Positions 1-7,095 of a DNA stretch of 28,553 nt are shown piece by piece. Position 1 is the stretch's first letter, and each line of letters starts with the position of its first letter. The notes below the pieces were generated by a model. It searched no databases and had not been told where the DNA came from. It saw only the letters and a program-made list of their open reading frames with translations. The position numbers and the translations under genes are program-made. Source of the stretch: CAYUIS01 sp964444825 (GTDB taxonomy: Bacteria; Chloroflexota; Anaerolineae; B4-G1); assembly GCA_964444825.1 (NCBI GenBank), contig CAYUIS010000059.1, forward strand, positions 1 through 28,553, written 5' to 3'.

Positions 1-59
1 AATGCTGCCCAGTGAGGATAACGACATGATGGGTTACACATCGCCCGCCCCTAGTAGCT

Positions 60-168
60 CGCAGCCGTACCCGTTTTACGGGTTCGGTTAGTGCTGCGTA
101 GGTATCGCCAGCTACTGGCCCGCCGCGTCAACTGCCAGCCTTCCGGACCCCGGAGGGCTGGTTTCTTT
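60..168 (+). promoter_or_regulatory. Structured proS leader (candidate attenuator, T-box-like)
   Basis: The 200 bases before proS hold several stem-loops. A composite hairpin spans 60-98 (CGCAG/CTGCG outside, then CCG-T-ACCCGT, loop TTT, ACGGGT-T-CGG). A small hairpin GCCAG-CTA-CTGGC lies at 107-119. Its 3' arm CTGGC (115-119) can instead pair with GCCAG at 134-138, which is the 5' arm of the terminator at 135-161. The two structures exclude each other, as in an attenuator. CCGCG at 123-127 just before the terminator recalls the T-box core, and a tRNA synthetase is a typical T-box target. Against this, the UGGN equivalent reads TGGC rather than the TGGT expected for an A discriminator base, and I could not find a specifier loop. 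The 5' end of the leader may lie outside the window. Confidence 0.45.
135..168 (+). terminator. Intrinsic terminator in the proS leader
   Basis: A 12-bp stem (135-146 with 150-161, one G-T pair) closes a 3-base loop (ACC) and is followed by TTTCTTT at 162-168. It sits 34 bases upstream of the proS start and in the same direction. It either ends an upstream transcript or, more interestingly, works as the conditional terminator of the proS leader. Confidence 0.75.
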
Positions 169-202
169 GTAGCCTGTCTTTATAGCCCAAGGAGATGAAC
201 CA

Positions 203-1960
203 ATGAGAATGAGCAGACTTTTCGGACAGACCTTGAGAGAGCCCCCGGCAGATGCACAGATCGCCAGCCACCAGTTGCTTGTCCAGGCGGGGTTTATCCG
301 TCAGTTGGGCGCTGGTATCTTTAGCTATCTGCACCTGGCACACCGTTCGATGACCAAGATCAAGAATATCCTGCGGGAGGAAATGAACGCGATCGGCGGG
401 CAGGAAATCACAATGCCCGTCATCCACCCAGCCGACATCTGGAAGAAAACCAAACGCTGGTACCAGATTGGCACAGAGATGGGGCGCTTTCTCGACAAGA
501 ACGGGCACGACATGGTGCTGGCAGTGACCCATGAAGAGGTCATCGCTGATCTGCTGCGCACCGACATCCAATCCTACAAACAACTGCCCGGCTTGCTGTA
601 CCACATCCAGACCAAGTGGCGCGATGACCCCCGTCCACGGGCTGGCCTGATCCGGGTCAGAGAGTTCACGATGAAGGACAGCTACAGCCTGGACGTGGAT
701 TGGGAAGGGTTGGATGTCCAGTATCGCGCCCATTACCAGGCATACTTTAACATCTTTCATCGCTGTGGCTTGCCCACCATCGCGGTCGCGTCCGACGTGG
801 GTATGATGGGAGGCAAAATGGCCCACGAATACATGTACCTCACGCCAGTTGGTGAGGACACCATCATCATCTGTGACGCGTGCGGATACACAGCCAACCG
901 CCAGATCGCCAGATTCCAAAAGCCCACGCCGACAGAAGAAACGCCCCTGCCGATAGAAAAGGTCGCCACGCCGGGCTTGACCACCATCCAGGGACTGGCG
1001 GATTTCCTGAGCGTTCCAGAGTCAAGGACGGCCAAAGCGGTCTTTACGATAGCGACGATCTCGGAGGAGCAGGAAGACGTTGAGAAATTCGTCTTTGCCA
1101 TCGTACGCGGGGATATGGATGTAAACGAGACAAAACTGGCCAACGCCGTAAAGGCCAAGTCGCTGCGTCCGGCGGTGGACGCGGAAATCCGGAACGTGGG
1201 CGGTGTCCCTGGCTATGCCTCTCCGATCGGCGTCAGGGACGCGCTCATTGTCGTCGATGACCTCATACCCGATACACCTAACCTGGTGGCAGGGGCCAAC
1301 GACGAGGGCTACCACCTGCTGAACGTCAACTATGGCCGGGACTATACAGCCGACATTGTGGCAGACATCGTCGTAGCCGACGAGGGATATGCCTGTCCAG
1401 AATGCGGCGCTAGGATGCACGCATCAAAGGGTGTGGAGGTTGGCAACATTTTCCAATTGGGCACTCGCTATTCCGAGGCTCTGGGCGGCACGTTCCTGGA
1501 CAAGGACGGACAGACCAAGCCAGTGGTCATGGGTTCGTATGGGATCGGCGTGGGCCGTCTGCTGGCCTGTGTGGCGGAGGAGTACAATGACGAACACGGC
1601 CTCATATGGCCGATCACGGTGGCCCCCTATCAGGTCTACGTGGTAGTCCTACAGGGGGGCGAAGAGGTGGCCGAGCGGGTGTACGCGGAGCTAGAGGCAG
1701 CCAACGTTGAGGTGATATACGACGGCCGCGACGAGAGGGCCGGCGTCAAATTCAACGATGCCGACCTGATCGGACTGCCCATCAGGTTGACGGTGAGCAA
1801 CAAATCGCTGGAGGCTGGGGGCGTCGAGGTAAAGCTGCGCCGGAGCGCGGAGCGGGAGGTGGTGCCGGAGGGTGAGGTGGTGGCCCACGTCAAGCGCACG
1901 ATCGAGGCTCTGGAGCAAGAGATCGCGGACACTGTGGTGACAGTGCCGTACAATGCTTGA
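203..1960 (+). CDS. proS: Prolyl-tRNA synthetase (bacterial type with editing insertion)
   Basis: Class II aminoacyl-tRNA synthetase that charges tRNA-Pro in the cytoplasm. The 585 residues match the usual length of the long bacterial form. The class II motifs are visible: motif 1 around PVIHPADIW, motif 2 in the RDDPRPRAGLIRVREF stretch, and motif 3 as GSYGIGVGRLLA. Between motifs 2 and 3 (about residues 225-400) lies the YbaK-like INS editing domain, containing SRTAKAVF and GGVPGYASPIG, which in this family hydrolyses mischarged Ala-tRNA-Pro. The C-terminal part is the anticodon-binding domain. The start is supported by AAGGAG about 8 bases upstream. The gene is monocistronic here, preceded by a structured leader with a terminator and followed by a strong inverted repeat. 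Confidence 0.97.
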   Translation: MRMSRLFGQTLREPPADAQIASHQLLVQAGFIRQLGAGIFSYLHLAHRSMTKIKNILREEMNAIGGQEITMPVIHPADIWKKTKRWYQIGTEMGRFLDKNGHDMVLAVTHEEVIADLLRTDIQSYKQLPGLLYHIQTKWRDDPRPRAGLIRVREFTMKDSYSLDVDWEGLDVQYRAHYQAYFNIFHRCGLPTIAVASDVGMMGGKMAHEYMYLTPVGEDTIIICDACGYTANRQIARFQKPTPTEETPLPIEKVATPGLTTIQGLADFLSVPESRTAKAVFTIATISEEQEDVEKFVFAIVRGDMDVNETKLANAVKAKSLRPAVDAEIRNVGGVPGYASPIGVRDALIVVDDLIPDTPNLVAGANDEGYHLLNVNYGRDYTADIVADIVVADEGYACPECGARMHASKGVEVGNIFQLGTRYSEALGGTFLDKDGQTKPVVMGSYGIGVGRLLACVAEEYNDEHGLIWPITVAPYQVYVVVLQGGEEVAERVYAELEAANVEVIYDGRDERAGVKFNDADLIGLPIRLTVSNKSLEAGGVEVKLRRSAEREVVPEGEVVAHVKRTIEALEQEIADTVVTVPYNA

Positions 1961-1982
1961 GGTCTGTTGAGATAGAAAAACC

Positions 1983-2029
1983 GGGGGCGAGACACCTCGA
2001 TGCGCAAAACACGCAGGTGTCTCGCCCCC
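1983..2029 (-). terminator. Strong terminator between convergent genes
   Basis: A perfect 15-bp inverted repeat (1983-1997 with 2015-2029) encloses a 17-base loop. Read on the minus strand it is followed by GGTTTTTCT, so it terminates the minus-strand gene that ends at 2070. On the plus strand, where proS ends at 1960, the tail is poor in T, but the stem may still help stop proS transcripts. Confidence 0.85.
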
Positions 2030-2069
2030 AGTGAGTTTCCGGCCAGATCTCGGGGGAGAAGCGCGAGAC

Positions 2070-2972
2070 TCAGAGCAGCGAACTCAGACCTGCTATCTCC
2101 CTGAAGCGGGAATGCGTGTCAGGCTCGAAATCGGCCGCCCACAAGCGCGCCATCGTCAGGGCGAACTCTGCCGGCAGCAGTTTGACAAACGACTTGCCAA
2201 GTGCATATACGGCCGGTGTTTTCTGACCGTCCGGACTCCAGGCCATACGGACCCTGTGCTGTCCGGCGCGCCATCCCTCGAACACCCATTCCTCACTGTC
2301 GGTGCCCACCATACGCAACCAACCCATTCGCTCGAGCGTGGTAGCATCGGTCCAGAACTCGCTTTCCTCAACCACGCGCAGGAGGCTGTGCCACTCATCC
2401 TCATCCAGGCTCCATTCGGCCTGTTGCGGCAAAACGCCGACTCTGTCATCATCTTCCAGATCGCTGCCAAACTTGGCAACGGCCCTGAGGCGCGTCGTCC
2501 GGTCCCCACTCTCCCAGACACGGACGATGAAGGGTGCCGAAAAGGCAGGAAGGCAGGTAAAACGATAGGCTTCCCCAATCCCATCGGCTTCATCCTGAGC
2601 CCATTGGGACAGGATCGGCTCCTCCATTGCCGCCAGGTATGCGGAATACCAGACGTTGTCGAACAATCGGCGCGAGTTGGCCAGAAGCAGCAACGCATTG
2701 ACCATCCTGCCCATGCGGTGTCCGCTCTCCTTGATCGTCTTGATAGATTGGCGTATCTCGTCCTGGGGCAGCGTCCCGTGCTCCGCCTCCAGCACTTCGG
2801 CCAAGCCGATAACGAGCCCAAGCGGACGCTTGAACTCACTGACCACGTAATGGGCCACGTCATCCAGATCCTGCGTCCGCGCCCGGAGCGCATCGGTGCA
2901 CCCGTGCAGCGACTCCCGCAGACTTGCCAACTCGCTGATCAATTGCTCCTTGGTCTTTTCCTCGTCCCTCAT
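2070..2972 (-). CDS. Histidine-kinase-like dimerisation protein lacking the phospho-acceptor His
   Basis: A 300-residue soluble protein. I chose the ATG at 2972 rather than an upstream in-frame start because GGGGAG lies 7 bases before it. Residues 1-35 are charged and helical, probably a coiled coil. Residues 38-100 look like a HisKA-type helical hairpin: DVAHYVVSEFKRPLG followed by an IGLAEVL helix and a second helix with GHRMGRMVNALL. In true kinases the H-box reads SHELRTPL; here the aligned stretch is VSEFKRPL, with Ser45 at the His position. His41 lies one helical turn earlier. No N, G1 or G2 ATP-binding boxes follow. Residues 105-300 form an unrecognised domain rich in Trp and acidic residues. 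It may be a scaffold or decoy partner in a two-component pathway. The gene has its own promoter and terminator, so it is monocistronic. Confidence 0.7.
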   Translation of the reverse strand: MRDEEKTKEQLISELASLRESLHGCTDALRARTQDLDDVAHYVVSEFKRPLGLVIGLAEVLEAEHGTLPQDEIRQSIKTIKESGHRMGRMVNALLLLANSRRLFDNVWYSAYLAAMEEPILSQWAQDEADGIGEAYRFTCLPAFSAPFIVRVWESGDRTTRLRAVAKFGSDLEDDDRVGVLPQQAEWSLDEDEWHSLLRVVEESEFWTDATTLERMGWLRMVGTDSEEWVFEGWRAGQHRVRMAWSPDGQKTPAVYALGKSFVKLLPAEFALTMARLWAADFEPDTHSRFREIAGLSSLL

Positions 2973-3050
2973 CCTGTCACTCCCCTTTCGCAAAGAGGCG
3001 AAACGTAGAACACCCCCCCCAGCCCACAACCCTTGGGCGGCCCAGATTCA

Positions 3051-3079
3051 CATCGTGATAACACTATCTTACCACGATG
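3051..3079. promoter_or_regulatory. Inverted repeat flanking a -10 box (operator candidate)
   Basis: CATCGTG (3051-3057) and CACGATG (3073-3079) form a perfect 7-bp inverted repeat. The arm centres are 22 bases apart, about two helical turns. The -10 box of the minus-strand promoter (3066-3071) lies between the arms. This is the geometry of a repressor operator, but no regulator can be assigned. Confidence 0.4.
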
Positions 3080-3094
3080 ATGCTATCTAATCAA
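3066..3094 (-). promoter_or_regulatory. Sigma70-type promoter of the kinase-like gene
   Basis: On the minus strand TTGATT (3094-3089) and TAAGAT (3071-3066) are separated by 17 bases, about 95 bases upstream of the chosen start at 2972. It lies in the 180-base gap behind the upstream dikinase-like gene, so the gene is probably transcribed independently. Confidence 0.55.
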
Positions 3095-3152
3095 ATGCAC
3101 AACAGACCGTCGACGCTCCCCAAGAGAACCCACACGAGTTGTGTCGGTCGGA

Positions 3153-5711
3153 TCAGCCCTCCAGCGCAACCGCGCCAGTGAGACCGTCAAGCAGAACAAG
3201 GTCGCCGTCGTGCAAGTGTTCGGTGATGTGCGGGATGCCGACCACGGCTGGCAGGCCATACTCGCGGGCTACTACAGAACCATGCGATAGTTGCCCACCA
3301 CGCTCCATGATCAACCCACTTAACCGCCCAAAGATGGGTGTCCAACCAGGATCGGTGCTGCGCGTCACCAGGATATCTCCGCTGGCTATGCGGTCAAACT
3401 GCCCTGGCGTGAGTACCACGCGCACCGTCCCCCTGACCAGTCCTGGGCTGACGGGCACACCCTTCCAGCGTCTCGCCCCAACCTTGGAAGTTGACTCCAA
3501 CGGGCGGTTGCCCTGAAGAAAGGCCGGGTAGGTCAGATGAGGCGCTAGCTCGAACTCCTGCTCCAACCTCTCGAATGCCGCTCGTCGGGCCTCAATAGTC
3601 TGCCGAGTCTCCAGGTAGATATCCGGGCGACACAACGCCGGCCCTCCAGGCGGCATCTCGATCACATCAGGCTTCGCGCAGACCGTTTCGCCTCCCGGAG
3701 CAAGTGCCAGTTCCCGGACTTGGGCAATATCGGCAAAAAAGATGTCGTCATCCCGGGTCAGCAACCCCCGGACCACCAACTCCTTTCCGATGCGCAGAAA
3801 GGCACCGCGCATCAGGGCCAGCGTCCGCTGCCAGACGAAGCGCTGATCCTCGCGCAGAGCGACGTAGCGGCGCGCCAGGCCGAGCACCTGGGTCAAGACG
3901 TATAACTTGAAGCGACCCCAGACTCCCGTGCCCATAGCCGCCCGTGCCTCACGTTCGGCAGACTCGCGCCCGGCGTCGCGGGCGGAGAGATCGGGGCCTC
4001 GTCCAGCAATCTGCGCCAGGCGCAACACCTGTCCGGGATCATCGGCATAAGTGGGCTGGTAGAGATCCAGATAGAAGGAACGGTGACCATACTTGGCCAG
4101 AAAATCGCGTACGGCCACCCCATCGGGATCGGTCTCTCCCGCCAGGCCCCGCAAAGCCTGATCCAGCTCCAACGATTTGTTGGGCACGCCGGACAGAAGG
4201 AGAGCGGACAGCTCGGGACCACGGTCCAGGCTCACCCAGCTCCCCACCAGTCGACTCAACAGGGGAACCGCCAGGTCAGCAGCCATCAGGCTCCAACGGT
4301 GGATGCCCAACAATTCGCGGCTGCAGGACAGAGCCTCCTCCACGACGGCCCATAGATCAACCAGGACGCCCGCATCCTGAAGCTGTTGGGCCATCTCGGC
4401 CATCGCCCTCTCGTGACGCACCACAAAGCGCGCCCAATGACGGTGGTTATGGAGTGGCGACCAGTTGGCCGGTTCACGGACAAAGTGACACAGCATAGAA
4501 CCGATGAAGCGCGGGTCAAGCAGGCAGCAGGGGTAAGAGGCAGCCTTGCGTAAGCTGGTATCACCATCGGGAAAGTAGCGCACAGCATCATCGGGCACAA
4601 CGGAATCGGGAAAGACTTTGTAGAGAATCTGGAACACTGCCACATTGGTGTAGGGATGTCCGCGGTACAGCTTGGTGAGCGGCAGCCGGTTGAGGTGAGG
4701 GTAGCCCAGGTATCGCAGCGGGTCCCGGAAGGCCAGAGCCTCGGTGAGACCGCCGACCACGGACCAACCCAACGGTGAGACAGGTCTGGGAAAGCGCTCG
4801 TTCAAATAGCCACCGGTCCACAGATAGTCGTCATCGGGGATCGTCTGGGTAAAGAAACGCTCGGCTTTGGTCGTCACCGGCCGGGACTGGAAGAGATACA
4901 ATGCCCCGTTCCAGATTCCCCATTCTAGATCTTGTGCCCCGCCAAAGTGCGCTTCCAGGACTAGAGCTGTCTCGACAACGCGCCACACCTGAGCTGGCGA
5001 GAGAACATCGTCTCCTATCTGGCGATAGACCAGGCTGCGCCGATCGACCGTGTAGCGGGTGATCTCGCCCGTGCCCTGGACGACGGCCTCGGCCAGACCG
5101 TGGACGGCCTCGATGACAACCCCATCCCCACCCAACGGGTCCACGGTGAAAGCTACACCTCCAACATCGCACGGAACCATAGCCTGCACCACGACGGCCA
5201 TTTCAGGATCACGCGGTGAGGCATCTCCGCGCCGCCGATACGAGACAGCCCGCGCCGTCCACAGAGATGCCCAGCAATCACGGACACGATCGGCTACCTG
5301 ATCCAGGTCAACGTTGAGATAGGTCTCCCCCTGTCCAGCAAAGGATGCGTCGGGCATATCCTCGGTCGTAGCCGAGGAGCGCACTGCGAGGCGGCTGCCC
5401 TGTGGCAGGTTCTCTAGCAAGCGCAGGCAGGCAGCATGGATCGTTTTCTCCACAGCCTCATCCATCGGAAGGGAAAACAGAGCGTATGGATCGATCGCTC
5501 CGCCACCACCCTGGGTTAGGATCTCGATTTCCTGCTCCAGACCATGATCCTCGACATAGGAAGCGTATGCCGTGGTGAGCACACAAAAGCCCGGCGGAAC
5601 ACGGAGCCCTGTCCGCAGCATCGCCCCCAGGTTAGCGGCCTTGCCTCCTACCACCTGCTGATGAGAATCTGTGATTTCATCCAGCCACAATATCGTCTGT
5701 GGTGTCACCAT
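3153..5711 (-). CDS. PEP-synthase-like dikinase, rifampicin phosphotransferase architecture
   Basis: An 852-residue, three-part enzyme. Residues 1-300 are the PPDK_N ATP-grasp domain, with VGGKAANLG (Lys24), LAVRSSATTED (109-118), VVQAMVP, VAFTVDP and a closing LFQSRPV (273-279). Residues 310-740 form a helical middle region of less certain function. The C-terminal 105 residues are the PEP-utiliser swivelling domain, with GVPVSPGLVRG, TDPGWTP and the phospho-carrier His810 in GGQLSHGSVVAREYG. The PEP/pyruvate TIM barrel of true PEP synthase is absent. Order and length match rifampicin phosphotransferases (about 865 residues), which transfer the beta-phosphate of ATP to the antibiotic. The substrate here may be a different small molecule. 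No clear ribosome-binding site is visible, and the start codon overlaps the -35 box of the divergent plus-strand promoter. Confidence 0.85.
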   Translation of the reverse strand: MVTPQTILWLDEITDSHQQVVGGKAANLGAMLRTGLRVPPGFCVLTTAYASYVEDHGLEQEIEILTQGGGGAIDPYALFSLPMDEAVEKTIHAACLRLLENLPQGSRLAVRSSATTEDMPDASFAGQGETYLNVDLDQVADRVRDCWASLWTARAVSYRRRGDASPRDPEMAVVVQAMVPCDVGGVAFTVDPLGGDGVVIEAVHGLAEAVVQGTGEITRYTVDRRSLVYRQIGDDVLSPAQVWRVVETALVLEAHFGGAQDLEWGIWNGALYLFQSRPVTTKAERFFTQTIPDDDYLWTGGYLNERFPRPVSPLGWSVVGGLTEALAFRDPLRYLGYPHLNRLPLTKLYRGHPYTNVAVFQILYKVFPDSVVPDDAVRYFPDGDTSLRKAASYPCCLLDPRFIGSMLCHFVREPANWSPLHNHRHWARFVVRHERAMAEMAQQLQDAGVLVDLWAVVEEALSCSRELLGIHRWSLMAADLAVPLLSRLVGSWVSLDRGPELSALLLSGVPNKSLELDQALRGLAGETDPDGVAVRDFLAKYGHRSFYLDLYQPTYADDPGQVLRLAQIAGRGPDLSARDAGRESAEREARAAMGTGVWGRFKLYVLTQVLGLARRYVALREDQRFVWQRTLALMRGAFLRIGKELVVRGLLTRDDDIFFADIAQVRELALAPGGETVCAKPDVIEMPPGGPALCRPDIYLETRQTIEARRAAFERLEQEFELAPHLTYPAFLQGNRPLESTSKVGARRWKGVPVSPGLVRGTVRVVLTPGQFDRIASGDILVTRSTDPGWTPIFGRLSGLIMERGGQLSHGSVVAREYGLPAVVGIPHITEHLHDGDLVLLDGLTGAVALEG

Positions 5712-5739
5712 TGTCCGCCAATCGTTTTTGTGCTAGAAT
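5711..5739 (+). promoter_or_regulatory. Sigma70-type promoter with extended -10
   Basis: TTGTCC (5711-5716) and TAGAAT (5734-5739) are 17 bases apart, with TGC directly before the -10 box. The expected transcription start lies only about 12 bases before the ATG at 5758, giving a very short leader without a Shine-Dalgarno sequence. The -35 box touches the start codon of the divergent minus-strand gene, so the two genes share their control region. Confidence 0.6.
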
Positions 5740-5757
5740 TGCCCTGTTGGTGTCCAT

Positions 5758-6591
5758 ATGCCCCAAATCCTGGACAGACTTGACGAACGCCGCTTCCTCG
5801 GTTTCCCCATCTGGGGGTTCTCTTTCCGCAGCTTGTCCCGCCAATATGGGCGTACGTTTCTACGGGACATTATCCTTCGGCATCCGTTGCGCACCCTGAA
5901 CGGTCTATTGGCCTACCGCCGGCACTTTCGGCAAACGCGTCCGGAGGGAGACATCACCCCTGTGTACACTGGAACTGAGACCGATCTGAAGCAAGAGATC
6001 ATCCAGGCAGACGGCGGATTCTTGGTAGCCCTCGGATTCTGCCAAAAGCCTCTTGGAGAGTCGGGTGCAGGTTGCCCGGCTGGACGGTTTAATCACGTGT
6101 GTCACGTTCTGGACCGTGACGATGTCCTGGAGATCGAGGACGCGTGCAGAAGGTTGGCCCCCGCCTGCCGTGACTGCGACCTGCGGACGATCGGCACGGT
6201 CGCCCTCCAGGCCGGAGCGACGACGTACATCATGACCTCGGCAGCCGACATTGCCCGCCACCTGTTCATCCCTACGCTGGAGAAGAATTGTTTCCAGCAC
6301 GGCGTCTTCATCCTATGCCCCTACTCGATACCAGCGATGATCCTGCCCCTGCTCATCTGTCGCATCCAGGCCCTCCTGGTCGGGTACAGCGTGGGCGATT
6401 GCCGGGACTATGACCAGTTCCTTCTGGCTGATGAAGGAACAAAGGACGAGCGCACTTTTCTGAATCCAGCGGCCCACGCTTATGTCAAGCACTTTCTCCA
6501 GGATGTCGCCCAGGCGCGTCGTGCCCGGGGAACGCACTACCATCGCTTCCAGCGAGAGGGCGCCCTGTATGTTCCGGTGAGCAGATCATAG
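5758..6591 (+). CDS. Cysteine-rich protein of unknown function
   Basis: A 277-residue protein that I cannot assign to a family. It has no signal peptide or clear membrane segment. There are ten cysteines between residues 95 and 215 (about 95, 106, 115, 130, 137, 140, 178, 187, 201, 215), including ACRDCD and the motifs GCPAGRFNHVC and FILCPYSIPAM. That density suggests a metal or iron-sulphur site or redox-active disulphides. The glycine/threonine stretch TIGTVALQAGATTYIMTSA could be part of an alpha/beta fold. The start is the first ATG after a good promoter; the leader would be about 12 bases with no ribosome-binding site, so translation may be near-leaderless. The gene converges on the phosphatase gene ending at 6619 and diverges from the dikinase-like gene. 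Confidence 0.7.
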   Translation: MPQILDRLDERRFLGFPIWGFSFRSLSRQYGRTFLRDIILRHPLRTLNGLLAYRRHFRQTRPEGDITPVYTGTETDLKQEIIQADGGFLVALGFCQKPLGESGAGCPAGRFNHVCHVLDRDDVLEIEDACRRLAPACRDCDLRTIGTVALQAGATTYIMTSAADIARHLFIPTLEKNCFQHGVFILCPYSIPAMILPLLICRIQALLVGYSVGDCRDYDQFLLADEGTKDERTFLNPAAHAYVKHFLQDVAQARRARGTHYHRFQREGALYVPVSRS

Positions 6592-6618
6592 GCTGTCCGG
6601 GCACATCCCCTGAGACGC

Positions 6619-7095
6619 TCAACTAACGTTTGTTCGCTCAACCAGCGCTACGATACGCTCGTAGCCATCCTGGATCAACTGCTCCAGTTCACCGGCCGTA
6701 CGGGCATACTCCGCATACGATCCCCCATACGGGTCTGCAATGTCGGCCGTCCGTCCGACCATCTGACTGAGCAGGTGCACCTTGTGGGCGTGGTCAGGAA
6801 AAGCAGCCTGCAAAGCCTCCGCGTGACGACGCGTCATTACCAAGACCAGGTCAGCCTCGATCATCATATCGGGGGTGACGTTGCGCGAGCGGTGTCCGCG
6901 CATATCGATCCCGCGTTTTTCCATCTCATCAGCCGCGTGGGCACTCGCCGGTTCCCCATCCACCGTCCAGACACCGGCTGAACCCACCCGCCAGTGCCGC
7001 CGCGCCTCATCGCTGGCCAGGCGCGCTCGCAACAGCACCTCCGCCATTGGGGAACGACAGATATTCCCGGTACAGATCAAGAGGACTGTCGGCAT
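6619..7095 (-). CDS. Low-molecular-weight protein-tyrosine phosphatase
   Basis: A 158-residue cytoplasmic phosphatase of the LMW-PTP / arsenate reductase fold. The P-loop CTGNICRS starts at residue 8 with nucleophile Cys8 and Arg14. The general acid Asp121 is in ADIADPYGG. Residue 12 is Ile. In protein-arginine phosphatases of the YwlE type this position is Thr and decides arginine over tyrosine specificity, so tyrosine phosphatase activity is more likely here. The start ATG overlaps the stop of the upstream gene by one base (TGATG), which implies translational coupling. No tyrosine kinase gene is in the window. Confidence 0.9.
   Translation of the reverse strand: MPTVLLICTGNICRSPMAEVLLRARLASDEARRHWRVGSAGVWTVDGEPASAHAADEMEKRGIDMRGHRSRNVTPDMMIEADLVLVMTRRHAEALQAAFPDHAHKVHLLSQMVGRTADIADPYGGSYAEYARTAGELEQLIQDGYERIVALVERTNVS

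Noticed and set aside
1..202. Possible tRNA or rRNA fragment at the left edge
   Set aside because: No cloverleaf, no GGTTCRA-type T-loop in the right context and no rRNA signature could be found; the hairpins fit an mRNA leader better.
128..919. 263-residue open frame antisense to the start of proS
   Set aside because: It lies opposite a clear class II synthetase, has no ribosome-binding site or recognisable motif, and is explained by the codon bias of proS.
2031..3008. 325-residue plus-strand open frame over the kinase-like gene
   Set aside because: The minus-strand frame has a promoter, a good ribosome-binding site, a coiled coil and a HisKA-like pattern. The plus frame starts just after a terminator and lacks all of these.
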